Shown: one piece after another, positions 33,729 to 41,159 of the stretch | How positions within the stretch are numbered: position 1 is the first letter of the stretch | Layout: each line of letters starts with the position of its first letter | Source of the DNA: Gluconacetobacter asukensis | Lineage (GTDB): Bacteria; Pseudomonadota; Alphaproteobacteria; Acetobacterales; Acetobacteraceae | Assembly (NCBI RefSeq): GCF_014174375.1 | Contig: NZ_JABEQE010000010.1 | Location: forward strand, 62,001 to 126,000 | DNA length: 64,000 bases | Direction: 5' to 3' | Translations under genes and position numbers: made by a program | Notes under the pieces: model-generated | Database searches by the model: none | Told to the model about the DNA's origin: nothing | What the model saw: only the letters and a program-made list of their open reading frames with translations

Positions 33729-33747
33729 TCAGCATACCTCATGCTGA
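33729..33747 (+). terminator. Candidate hairpin after the HAD phosphatase gene
   Basis: TCAGCAT and ATGCTGA form a seven-base-pair stem with a five-base loop 36 bases after the stop of the HAD gene, nested between GGCC arms. There is no U-run, so it may be a pause or processing site instead of a terminator. Confidence 0.3.
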
Positions 33748-33892
33748 CGCGGCCTCGCAGCCCGAATGCCACCTGCCTAGCTTACGCATTTGCTAACGCC
33801 GGAGAATCAGACTATCATCACCCGCCTTTGTGACCCGTGGGCTCATGCTGCTAGGGCACGGCCGTCCTCAACGTATGGTGATGTGGTCGATC

Positions 33893-34204
33893 ATGGAGCG
33901 ATCAGTCCAAATTATGGCACTTTCAAGCGAGGTGCGCATGACAATACTGCGCCTGTTGGCCGATCCGGCACGACACTTCGCGGATCAGTGGTCCGCTGAC
34001 CCTGTGGAATTCGGCGTGTGCATGAAGCTGATCGCCCGCGCGTTAAAGATTGCACAGCCGACCGTCAGCCGTCATCTTGATATCCTGAAGCAAGCAGATT
34101 TTATTATCATTCGCAAACGCGAAAAATGGTCCCATTGCAAGCGCAACGAGCCAGCTATTCGTGATTATCTAGACTGGCTGTCGCAGGAACTGAAGGCCGC
34201 TTAG
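33893..34204 (+). CDS. ArsR-family winged-helix regulator
   Basis: This is a DNA-binding protein of about 103 residues. It has the ArsR opening QIMALSSEVRMTILRLLAD, the helix-turn-helix IAQPTVSRHLDILKQADFI, and the wing IIRKREKWSHCKRN. There is no CxC metal-binding motif of ArsR/SmtB metal sensors, so the inducer is probably an organic ligand. It closes the plus-strand run about 200 bases after the HAD gene and is the natural candidate for control of the cluster. Starts at 33875 and 33893 are both possible. Confidence 0.8.
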   Translation: MERSVQIMALSSEVRMTILRLLADPARHFADQWSADPVEFGVCMKLIARALKIAQPTVSRHLDILKQADFIIIRKREKWSHCKRNEPAIRDYLDWLSQELKAA

Positions 34205-34679
34205 GTAGGCTCATATCAGTGCCGAGCGCTCAAGTTTCGTAGCTGACACGTCTTGATGACTTCGGCCCCTTTATCTTGCAGGCCACCGCATCTTAGTTCC
34301 GGTCCATGGGGAGAGGGTGGTCTTTGGTGCGTTTCCTGCCGCTCGTGGCAGTTGACGAGGGCCTGCGAAACATCCAGCCGCCATGGCGACCGACGGCGCG
34401 CAGGGCGCCACGCACAACATCGTAGCGGTCGTGATGAGCCGGCGTGCCGCCGCGTCGAGCGCGGACAGACGCTTCACGGGGCCGGAAGTGCGATGCAGGG
34501 GCTTTCCCTTTCTCGTGCAGAGATATTGCGGACAGTTCCCGAAACTCTGCAGGACACGAACCCGGGTACCACCGGCACCGCTCGAGCGGGTGGTGCCGGT
34601 GGGGTGGTTGCGCCGGCGTGCCGTGAACGCGCTCGTCACCAGCTTGCCCTGCCGGTCCCGCTCGCCGCCTGGCCTCATC
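34205..34679. other. Unassigned stretch inside the island's right border
   Basis: No gene is supported. GC content returns to high values here, and long frames on both strands are low-complexity and unconvincing. It directly follows the truncated IS3 orfA and may be a fragment of unrelated DNA captured when that element was deleted. Confidence 0.45.
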
Positions 34680-34888
34680 GCGGCACCAGCGGCGCAGCGT
34701 CTCGGCCGTGCAGCCGATCTTGCCAGCAATCGATGTCATCGCAGCCCAATCCGACCCGTAATCGGCCCGATGCTCCCCAACCATACGGATTGCACGCTCC
34801 CGCACCTCAGGCGAAAATCTCTGGCTCATCGTATTCATCATAGCTCCTTCTCACAGATAGGAGCCTCCGGGAAACCCGGGACACTTCA
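34680..34888 (-). mobile_element. Truncated IS3-family element (orfA start plus one end)
   Basis: The minus-strand frame starting at 34829 encodes [20 protein letters not shown] and then [15 protein letters not shown], the N-terminal helix-turn-helix of an IS3-family OrfA. Homology stops after about 50 residues. Upstream, 34861-34888 (minus-strand reading TGAAGTGTCCCGGGTTTCCC and so on) is the typical IS3 end with a CCCGGG-rich inverted repeat. The other end and OrfB are missing. The element abuts the beheaded EamA gene. Confidence 0.7.
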
Positions 34889-34891
34889 CTT

Positions 34892-35335
34892 GCGTTATTA
34901 GCCGCCGCTGCCTACGCGTTCATCACCCTCATTACCAAGAGTATCCGCAACCAGCGCGCAGAAATCACGACATTCTGGCAACTTGCAACCGGCGCCGTGC
35001 TTTTGGCGCCGTTCGCGAACTATAGCCATCTGCCCAGTTGGGCGGCGTGGGGATGGATCGTGGGTGCTGGTGTGATTCTTACAGGGCTATGTTACGCCTT
35101 GATGTTTAAGGCATACCCCTATTTGAGTGCCGCAACGATAAGTTCCTTGACGTTCATATATCCGCTCGTGGCGATTCTCTGTGATAATTTGGTTTATGGT
35201 CATCGCTTGACCGCCGTCCAGTACATCGGAGCGACCTTGATCGCCGTTTCCACGTTGGGGGCGAGATTTGAATGGAACATACTGCGGATAACGGCGCTAT
35301 GGGCAGGACCACGAGAAGACCTGGATGCAGGCTGA
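34892..35335 (+). pseudogene. EamA-family transporter, 5'-truncated
   Basis: The frame opens right after the IS3 end and encodes about 147 residues with four to five hydrophobic segments: ALLAAAAYAFITLITKS, the amphipathic EITTFWQLATGAVLLAPF, then WGWIVGAGVILTGLCYALMF and SSLTFIYPLVAILCD. This is the second EamA repeat. The first half and start codon are missing, evidently removed with the insertion or deletion of the IS3-type element. It is not a copy of the intact EamA gene at 27448. Confidence 0.75.
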
Positions 35336-35384
35336 CGAAGGCGGTGCGATACGTGCTATGCTGCTGCATAGCAATCCCGATCCT

Positions 35385-35414
35385 CCCCGGCCCCGGCCCC
35401 GGCCCCGGCCCCGG
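35385..35414. repeat. Hexanucleotide tandem repeat (CCCCGG)5
   Basis: Five perfect CCCCGG units follow each other, with a partial sixth. The repeat is intergenic, between the EamA relic and the FemAB-like gene, and a hairpin (TGCTATGC/GCATAGCA, 35354-35373) stands just before it. It marks the right junction of the island. Confidence 0.8.
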
Positions 35415-35501
35415 CCGCGTCGCTCGCCAGCGCAGGCCGGACGGCAAGGCCCATCGCGCCAGCATCAAGCGCGGACGCGCCCTGCCGCACGATAAGACGG
35501 G

Positions 35502-36659
35502 CTAGTCCTCGCCCGCTGCGCGATAGGGTGACTGCGCATCCAGTTCCGCCATTTCATGCAGCATGGCCTCGCGTTCATGGACCACGAAATCGGCTACCGC
35601 GCGACGCAGGCCGGGGTGGGCGATCCAGTGGGCCGAATAGGTGGGGGTGGGGCGGTAGCCGCGCTGGATCTTGTGCTGGCCCTGGGCCCCGGCTTCGACC
35701 CGGCGGAGGCCGTGGGCGATGGCGAAATCGATGGCGCGGTAATAGCACAGCTCGAAATGCAGGAACGGGTAGTCGCCGTCGCAGCCCCAGTTGCGGCCGT
35801 AGAGCGTGTCCGTGCCCATCAGGTTCAGTGCGCCGGCGACGGGTGTGCCGTCGCGTTCGGCCAGCATCAGCACCACGCGGTCGCCCAGCCGTTCCGACAG
35901 CAGGGGGAAGAATTCGGGCGTGAGATAGGCGCTGCCCCATTTGCGATCGACGGTTGCGGTATAGAACCGGTAGAAATGCGCCCAGAGATCGGGGGTGATC
36001 GCGCGGCCCTGCACGGCGCGGAATGTCAGGCCGCACTGATTGGCGTCCCGCCGCTCGCGCTTCAGGACCTTGCGTTTGCGCGAGGCGAGCGTGGCGAGGA
36101 AATCGTCGAAGCTGGCATAGCCGGCATTGTCCCAGTGGAACTGGACCCCGAGCCGTTGCAGCCAGCCGGCCTCGCCCAGCAGCGTGTAGTCGTCCTCGGT
36201 GCAGAAGGTGACATGGACCGAGGAGACGCCGAGTTCGGTGGCGGCCTGGCGCAGGGCGCCGGCCAGGGCCTGACGCAGGCCCGCAGGGTCCGCCGCACCC
36301 TCGCGCACCAGAAGCCGGGGGCCCGGTACCGGGGAGAACGGTACCGCGACCTGCAATTTGGGATAATAATCGCCGCCGGCCTGTTCGAACGCGCGCGCCC
36401 AGGTCTGGTCGAAGACATATTCGCCGTAGGAATGCGATTTGGCGTACATCGGCGCCGCCGCCAGCAGGCGGCCGGTGGGGTCGCGGATGGCGGCGTGCTG
36501 CGGCAGCCAGCCGGTGCGCCGGCCGGTCGATCCGCTGTCTTCCAGCGCCGAGAGAAAGGCGTGGCTGACGAATGGATTGTCGGGGCCGGCGCAGGCATCC
36601 CATTCCGTCGCCGGGATGTCGGCGATGGCGGGATGCAGGCTCAGGGTCAGGGCGGTCAT
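35502..36659 (-). CDS. FemAB-like N-acyltransferase (GNAT superfamily)
   Basis: This is a 385-residue cytoplasmic protein of the alphaproteobacterial FemAB-like/peptidoglycan-type acyltransferase family (PF04339 type). Supporting stretches are WDACAGPDNPFVSHAFLSAL, the basic SRKRKVLKRERRDANQ, the central FYRFYTATVDRKWGSAYLT, and the C-terminal VEAGAQGQHKIQRGYRPTPT with FAIAHGLRRVEAG before it. It may transfer aminoacyl or acyl groups to an unknown acceptor. I chose the ATG at 36659; the longer frame to 36767 runs into the RidA gene. It is last in a run TSCPD protein, RidA, FemAB-like. Confidence 0.82.
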   Translation of the reverse strand: MTALTLSLHPAIADIPATEWDACAGPDNPFVSHAFLSALEDSGSTGRRTGWLPQHAAIRDPTGRLLAAAPMYAKSHSYGEYVFDQTWARAFEQAGGDYYPKLQVAVPFSPVPGPRLLVREGAADPAGLRQALAGALRQAATELGVSSVHVTFCTEDDYTLLGEAGWLQRLGVQFHWDNAGYASFDDFLATLASRKRKVLKRERRDANQCGLTFRAVQGRAITPDLWAHFYRFYTATVDRKWGSAYLTPEFFPLLSERLGDRVVLMLAERDGTPVAGALNLMGTDTLYGRNWGCDGDYPFLHFELCYYRAIDFAIAHGLRRVEAGAQGQHKIQRGYRPTPTYSAHWIAHPGLRRAVADFVVHEREAMLHEMAELDAQSPYRAAGED

Positions 36660-36675
36660 GTCCGCGCCGCCGGGG

Positions 36676-37140
36676 TCAGGCGATCTCGAACAGGCCTTCG
36701 ACCTCGACGGCGGCATCGAGCGGCAGGGACGGTACGCCGATGGTCGAGCGTGCGTGCAGGCCGGCATCGCCGAAGATCGCGACCGCGAGGTCCGAGGCGC
36801 CGTTCATCACCGTGGCATGCTGGGTAAAGCTGGGCACGCAGGAAATGAAACCGCCCAGGCGCACCACGCGGCGCACCCGCGACAGGTCGCCCACGGCGGC
36901 GCGGACCTGTGCGATCACGTTGATCATGGCGTAGCGGGCGGCTTCGACCCCGACCTCGACCGCGACGTCGGCGCCGAGCTTGCCGGTGGCGAACAGCTTG
37001 CCATCGGCCAGCGGCAACTGGCCGGAGACGACCAGCAGCGACCCGCTGAGCACGGTGGCGACATAGGTGGCGACGGGGGCGGGGGGCACGGGCAGGATGA
37101 TGCCGTGCCGGTCCAGGCGGGTTTCGGGTGTGTCGGTCAT
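36676..37140 (-). CDS. RidA-family protein (enamine/imine deaminase)
   Basis: This 154-residue protein is of the Rid/YjgF superfamily, which hydrolyses reactive enamine and imine intermediates. Family stretches are LVVSGQLPLADGKLFATGKLG, EAARYAMINVIAQVRAAVGD, and the C-terminal HARSTIGVPSLPLDAAVEVE. The conserved arginine of RidA (R-x-x-V/I-G-V) is seen in ARSTIGV, which supports deaminase chemistry. It belongs to the longer YjgH-like subgroup. It lies 16 bases before the FemAB-like gene and 49 bases after the TSCPD gene on the same strand. Confidence 0.88.
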   Translation of the reverse strand: MTDTPETRLDRHGIILPVPPAPVATYVATVLSGSLLVVSGQLPLADGKLFATGKLGADVAVEVGVEAARYAMINVIAQVRAAVGDLSRVRRVVRLGGFISCVPSFTQHATVMNGASDLAVAIFGDAGLHARSTIGVPSLPLDAAVEVEGLFEIA

Positions 37141-37189
37141 GAACGGGGCTCCTTGTCCGAAACGGGCGGGCGGCTTTGCAGACGGCCTG

Positions 37190-38761
37190 TCAGCCGACCA
37201 GGCGCAGTCTGCCGCGCCGGGTGGTATTGTCCCCCTTCGTCTCGGGGAAATCCAGCGGCAGCATCGGGGAGGGGATGTCGGTCAGCTCGTCCTGATGCGG
37301 CGCGTCGGGCAGTCTGTGGCCCAGATAGGCATCCGACAAGGCCCGGAACGCGTAATCCAGCATCGAGGTCGCGTAGGAGGCGACCGGATCGCCCTCGACC
37401 GTGCCGGCGGGGCCGAAACGGGTATAGGCGAAGGCATCCACATACTCGTTCAGCGGGGCGCCATATTGCAGGCCGATGCTGACGGCCTGGCCCAGCGCGT
37501 CCAGCAGGCCGCGCGTCATCGGCCCTTCGCGCGCCGGGGTGATCGTGACCTCGCCCAGCGACCCGTCCTCATATTCGCCGGTGCGCAGGAACAGGCGGTG
37601 GCCGCCGACGCTGGCCTTCTGCGTGAAGCCGCCGTGGCGGGCCGGCAGATGCCGCCGCACCCCGCGATCGAGCGCCAGCCGGGCGCGCAGGGTGGGCATG
37701 GCCGTCGGGTCGGGCCGGGCCGGCATGCGGTCGACGAAGCCTGCCAGCGCGCGGTGCATCGCCTTGTGGGCCTCGATATCCGGCAGGGGCAGCACGCTTT
37801 CCCCTGCCAGGGCGGCGGCGAAGGCGGCCTCGGGCGTCAGGCCCCGCGCGGTCAGGCGCGACAGGGTGCTGGCGGCCAGTCGGCCATCGGGGCGGAGCGG
37901 CGAGAAGATGGGCGCGAGGCCGCAGGCCTCCACCCCCAGCAGCGCGTCAATCGGGCCGGGGGCGGAAAAGCCGGTCTCGATCCGGGGCAGGGGGGTGTCG
38001 GTCTCGACCGCCGCGTCGCGCCAGACGGCGCGGGCGGTTTCCGCGAGGCCGGGGACGGTGCTGCGCGCGGGGGGCAGCAGCAGGGTTTCGGCCCCGCATC
38101 CCGCATGGGCGACCGAGGTTGCCAGCGATGCCAGGCTGCAGGCCACGTCGCGGCCGGCGTCGCTGTCATAATCCAGCCCCAGTGCCGCCAGGCAGGCATC
38201 GAGATTGGTCATCAGCAGGTCGCCCGCCACCGGCGCGGGGCCGGTCGGCTGGGGTTCGGGAGTGGTCCTGGTCTTGCGTCCGCGCGGTGCCGGGGGTGGC
38301 GCCAACTCGGGGAAGGGCAGTTCGCCATTGCGCAGCGACGCCTTGCGTTCCGCCACGTCGCGCAGGACCAGGCAGAGCAGGCGCAGCGCGGCCACGAAAT
38401 CCTCGGCCAGGAAGCCGCTGCCCGGCTGCACGAAGGCCGCCAGATTGACCACGAAGCCCGGCCGACGGTCGTGCTGGCCGGTCCAGAGGGATTCGGTCGG
38501 GGCCGCCTGGCGCAGCATGAGAAGACAGGACAGCGACCGGGCCTGCGGGGCCAGGGAGTCGACCGCCAGATCGTCCACCCAGCGCGCGGCTTCGGTCGCC
38601 AGGCGTGCCGCGCCACGGCCGGGTGCCAGGCGTGCCAGGGCCGCCGCTGCCTCGTCGTCCCAGTCGACGGGCAGGGTGACGGCGCGGAGGGCGTCGTCCG
38701 GGTCCGCGGCGGCCTGCGTGGTACGCATGCGCACGCCGTTCCAGTGGCTTCGGGCTGTCAT
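37190..38761 (-). CDS. TSCPD-domain protein related to the C-terminus of B12-dependent ribonucleotide reductase
   Basis: This is a 523-residue protein. Its C-terminal ~130 residues contain GSLGEVTITPAREGPMTRGL, then LGQAVSIGLQYGAPLNEYVD, AFAYTRFGPAGTVEGDPVAS, and SYATSMLDYAFRALSDAYLG, the TSCPD/tail pattern of NrdJ. The N-terminal part is Ala/Pro-rich and lacks the radical-generating and active-site motifs, so it is not a reductase itself. It may be a regulatory or binding relative. The ATG at 38761 was chosen because the frame beyond it runs through promoter-like DNA with two NrdR-box-like sequences. It heads the operon with RidA and FemAB-like genes. Confidence 0.75.
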   Translation of the reverse strand: MTARSHWNGVRMRTTQAAADPDDALRAVTLPVDWDDEAAAALARLAPGRGAARLATEAARWVDDLAVDSLAPQARSLSCLLMLRQAAPTESLWTGQHDRRPGFVVNLAAFVQPGSGFLAEDFVAALRLLCLVLRDVAERKASLRNGELPFPELAPPPAPRGRKTRTTPEPQPTGPAPVAGDLLMTNLDACLAALGLDYDSDAGRDVACSLASLATSVAHAGCGAETLLLPPARSTVPGLAETARAVWRDAAVETDTPLPRIETGFSAPGPIDALLGVEACGLAPIFSPLRPDGRLAASTLSRLTARGLTPEAAFAAALAGESVLPLPDIEAHKAMHRALAGFVDRMPARPDPTAMPTLRARLALDRGVRRHLPARHGGFTQKASVGGHRLFLRTGEYEDGSLGEVTITPAREGPMTRGLLDALGQAVSIGLQYGAPLNEYVDAFAYTRFGPAGTVEGDPVASYATSMLDYAFRALSDAYLGHRLPDAPHQDELTDIPSPMLPLDFPETKGDNTTRRGRLRLVG

Positions 38762-38796
38762 GGCGTTCACTCTAGGCCCGCTTCGGGACGGGGCGG

Positions 38797-38845
38797 AAGC
38801 CGTATATGGTGGGTCCTGGACTATACAGACCACTGTATATTGTGG
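38797..38845 (-). promoter_or_regulatory. Tandem candidate NrdR boxes
   Basis: CCACTGTATATTGTGG (38830-38845) agrees with the NrdR consensus acaCwAtATaTwGtgt at 13 of 16 positions. A weaker copy, AAGCCGTATATGGTGG (38797-38812), agrees at 10 and shares GTATATnGTGG with it. Their starts are 33 bases apart, about three helical turns, as usual for paired NrdR boxes. They stand 36-84 bases before the NrdJ-like TSCPD gene. Confidence 0.6.
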
Positions 38846-38948
38846 ATATGGGGGATAAGTTGGTGGTTTCCCGATCCCGGAGTTGTGAACGGCCGAGTCC
38901 CTGGGCACCGGGTGGACCACCCGCCGGAAAGAGGGTTATCCTCGGGAC

Positions 38949-39317
38949 ATGGCAAATCTCGGCACCCGCATCTACACCAGGTTCAAGGGTCGGCTGGTCG
39001 GCAAGGATGCCGATGGCCGGTGCTATTACGAGGCGCGTACCGCGAATCGTACCGGCGGCGGTCTGACGCGGCATGAGCGCTGGGTCATCTATCACAAGGG
39101 CGAGGACGCGTCGGTCGTGCCGCCCGAATGGTGGGGATGGCTGCATCATGTCGATGAGGCGCCCCTGCCGGAGAGTGCGCGCCAGCCGTGGCAGATCCCC
39201 TATCCGGGCAACCGGACCGGGACGGTCGATGCCTATCACCCGCCGGGAAGCGACTATCGCGGCGGTCGCCGTGCCCCCTCGACCAGCGATTACGAGGCCT
39301 GGGTTCCCGAAGGGTGA
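38949..39317 (+). CDS. NDUFA12-like NADH:ubiquinone oxidoreductase accessory protein
   Basis: This 122-residue protein matches the 17.2-kDa complex I accessory subunit family (NDUFA12), found in alphaproteobacteria and mitochondria. It begins TRIYTRFKGRLVGKDADGRC, then HERWVIYHKGEDASVVPPEW followed by WGWLHH, and has the characteristic GTVDAYHPPGSDYRGG near the end. It starts a plus-strand run NDUFA12-mlaD-small protein-DUF2155 seen in many alphaproteobacteria. It probably supports assembly or stability of complex I at the inner membrane. Confidence 0.92.
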   Translation: MANLGTRIYTRFKGRLVGKDADGRCYYEARTANRTGGGLTRHERWVIYHKGEDASVVPPEWWGWLHHVDEAPLPESARQPWQIPYPGNRTGTVDAYHPPGSDYRGGRRAPSTSDYEAWVPEG

Positions 39318-39375
39318 AACGGCGGGCGGAACCTGTTAAGGTTCGCGTCGCCGTGAATTGGGGAACAGAGTCAGA

Positions 39376-39942
39376 ATGGTCAGTGCGGTTGCAGGCCGGA
39401 TGAGCCGGAATTCGGCCGAGCTCGCCGCCGGGTGCGGTGTTCTTGTGCTGCTGGGCGGCCTTTTGGCGCTTGCCGTGGTCGATAAGGGGCGCCGGCATGA
39501 GACCGGCTACCGGTTGCATGCCGCCTTTGCCCATATCGACGGATTGTCGGTCGGGTCCGATGTCCGGCTGGCCGGGGTCACGGTGGGGCAGGTGGTCGAC
39601 GAGCGGGTCAATCCGTCCGATTACAAGGCGCAGGTGACCTTTACCGTGCGTCCGGACGTCCAGCTGCCGACCGACAGTGCCGCCATCATCACCAGCGACA
39701 GCCTGCTGGGCGGCAAGTATGTCGCCCTGTCGCCGGGAGGCAGCGAGTCCATGCTGCGGCCGGGGGCTGTGATTACCGAGACCCAGGGGGCGATCAGCCT
39801 GGAGCAGCTGCTCAGCCGCTTCATCTTCTCGGTGACCGACACGATGACCAAGGCCAACCAGCAGCGTGCGAACCAGGGCGCCGCGCCGCAGGGGGCCGTA
39901 CCCGCGCCGGGAGGTCACACCGGGGGGAGCGACCTGCCATGA
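39376..39942 (+). CDS. mlaD: MlaD, phospholipid-transport MCE-domain protein
   Basis: This 188-residue inner-membrane-anchored periplasmic protein forms the MCE hexamer of the Mla system that keeps outer-membrane lipid asymmetry. One N-terminal transmembrane segment (GVLVLLGGLLALAVV) is followed by an MCE domain: YRLHAAFAHIDGLSVGSDVR, LAGVTVGQVVDERV, and IITSDSLLGGKYVALSPGG. The C-terminus is polar and Pro/Gly-rich. Here mlaD stands apart from mlaE, mlaF and the rest. Its stop overlaps the start of the next small gene by four bases. Confidence 0.93.
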   Translation: MVSAVAGRMSRNSAELAAGCGVLVLLGGLLALAVVDKGRRHETGYRLHAAFAHIDGLSVGSDVRLAGVTVGQVVDERVNPSDYKAQVTFTVRPDVQLPTDSAAIITSDSLLGGKYVALSPGGSESMLRPGAVITETQGAISLEQLLSRFIFSVTDTMTKANQQRANQGAAPQGAVPAPGGHTGGSDLP

Positions 39943-40163
39943 GCGATGGGGCTCTTCCGCCGCCGCCTGCCGTCTGGCGCCAGTCCGACGGCAGCCCGGT
40001 TTCGTGCCAGGACAAGATCAGGGTGCTGACTGAAAATTATGCCGAACTTTGCGAGGTCATGCGTGACACGTTCGAGGACGCGGTGCTGATCGGTGTCGAC
40101 GAGGATGGCATGCGGCATCTGATCATGGAGGTCGCGGCCGCGCTGCGAAGCCCGAGATCGTGA
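39939..40163 (+). CDS. Small conserved-looking protein of unknown function
   Basis: This 74-residue soluble protein overlaps mlaD at ATGA and the next gene at GTGA, so it is fixed in a tightly coupled operon. The helical core reads CQDKIRVLTENYAELCEVMR and then DTFEDAVLIGVDEDGMRHLI. No enzymatic motif is seen. The operon position suggests an envelope-related or accessory role; that is inference. Confidence 0.75.
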   Translation: MSDGALPPPPAVWRQSDGSPVSCQDKIRVLTENYAELCEVMRDTFEDAVLIGVDEDGMRHLIMEVAAALRSPRS

Positions 40164-41083
40164 GGTGCTGCGACTGGCGCCTGTTCCGCCCGGTATCGTG
40201 CCGGGCGGTGCCTTTCCACGCGACCCTGGCCGCCGTGCTGGCGCTGGGATGGGGCAGCATCCCTGCCGGGGCGCAGGAAATCGTGCCGTCGCCAGCGATC
40301 TATCCCGCCGATACCTGGCAGGGGCGCACGGTGGCGACCGTGCGGGTGCTGGATACGCTGGATTCCAGTGTGCAGGTGCTGACCATTCCGGTGGGGCAGG
40401 ATGCGACGTTCAGGGCGCTGACGATTCACGTCGGCGCCTGCCGCGACCGGCCGGCGACGCTGACCCCGGACGCGGCCGGTTGGCTGGCGGTACGCGATAC
40501 GCGGCAGGACGGCCCCGGGTTCAGCGGGTGGATGCTGGCGGGGGAACCGTTCCTGGGTGTCTTCCAGGACCCGGTCTATGCCGTGCGCCTCATTGGCTGC
40601 GCGGGCGACGCGGTGGCCCCCGTTCCGCCGCCCCTGGCGGCCCTGGCGGCGGCCACGGCTCCGTCGGACGATCAGCCGGTGCCGGGCACGCAGGGGGCGG
40701 ACGCGCCGGCACCCGTTACGCCGGCATCCGCTACACCGGCATCGGGCGCCCCGGCGCCGGGGGCACAGGTGTTGACGGTTCCGGCGGCCCCCTCGGCCGG
40801 CCAGCCCGCCGTCACGCCCGCTCCGGCACCCGCCGCGCCCGTCGCGCATCTTGGCGGGGCGCCGCTTGCCCTGTCGCCGCCCGACGAGTCCGCGCCCGTG
40901 CCGGCCGCCGTTCCCCAGCCATCCGGTGGCACCGCGCCGCCGGTGGGCAGGCCGCTGCCGCTGCCCCCGCCGGTGCCTTTCGAGACCGGCGCGGCGGCAC
41001 CCGCCCGGCCTGCGCCCGCGTCGAGCGCGCCTCCGGCGTCGCAGGTCCAGCCGGGCCAGCCGCAATCCCTCCTGCCCCCCTGA
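40160..41083 (+). CDS. DUF2155-domain periplasmic protein with long Pro/Ala tail
   Basis: This 307-residue protein starts at GTG (overlap GTGA with the previous gene). It has a signal peptide (LAAVLALGWGSIPAGAQ) and a DUF2155 domain around residues 45-150: RTVATVRVLDTLDSSVQVLT, then FRALTIHVGACRDRPATL and FSGWMLAGEPFLGVFQDPVY. The remaining half is a low-complexity Pro/Ala/Gly tail, as often seen in acetic acid bacteria. Function unknown; in alphaproteobacteria the domain travels with NDUFA12 and mlaD as here. Confidence 0.85.
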   Translation: MRCCDWRLFRPVSCRAVPFHATLAAVLALGWGSIPAGAQEIVPSPAIYPADTWQGRTVATVRVLDTLDSSVQVLTIPVGQDATFRALTIHVGACRDRPATLTPDAAGWLAVRDTRQDGPGFSGWMLAGEPFLGVFQDPVYAVRLIGCAGDAVAPVPPPLAALAAATAPSDDQPVPGTQGADAPAPVTPASATPASGAPAPGAQVLTVPAAPSAGQPAVTPAPAPAAPVAHLGGAPLALSPPDESAPVPAAVPQPSGGTAPPVGRPLPLPPPVPFETGAAAPARPAPASSAPPASQVQPGQPQSLLPP

Positions 41084-41159
41084 CAGGGGCGGGAGGCAAC
41101 CTGTCCCGCCGGTGTCGGTTCGGGATGAATGACGAGCCTTCGGTCCCAAGGAGTCCAGA

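Noticed and set aside
34271-34729. Long minus-strand frame through the IS3 stub
   Set aside because: It is out of frame with the OrfA homology and has no domain; treated as noncoding filler.
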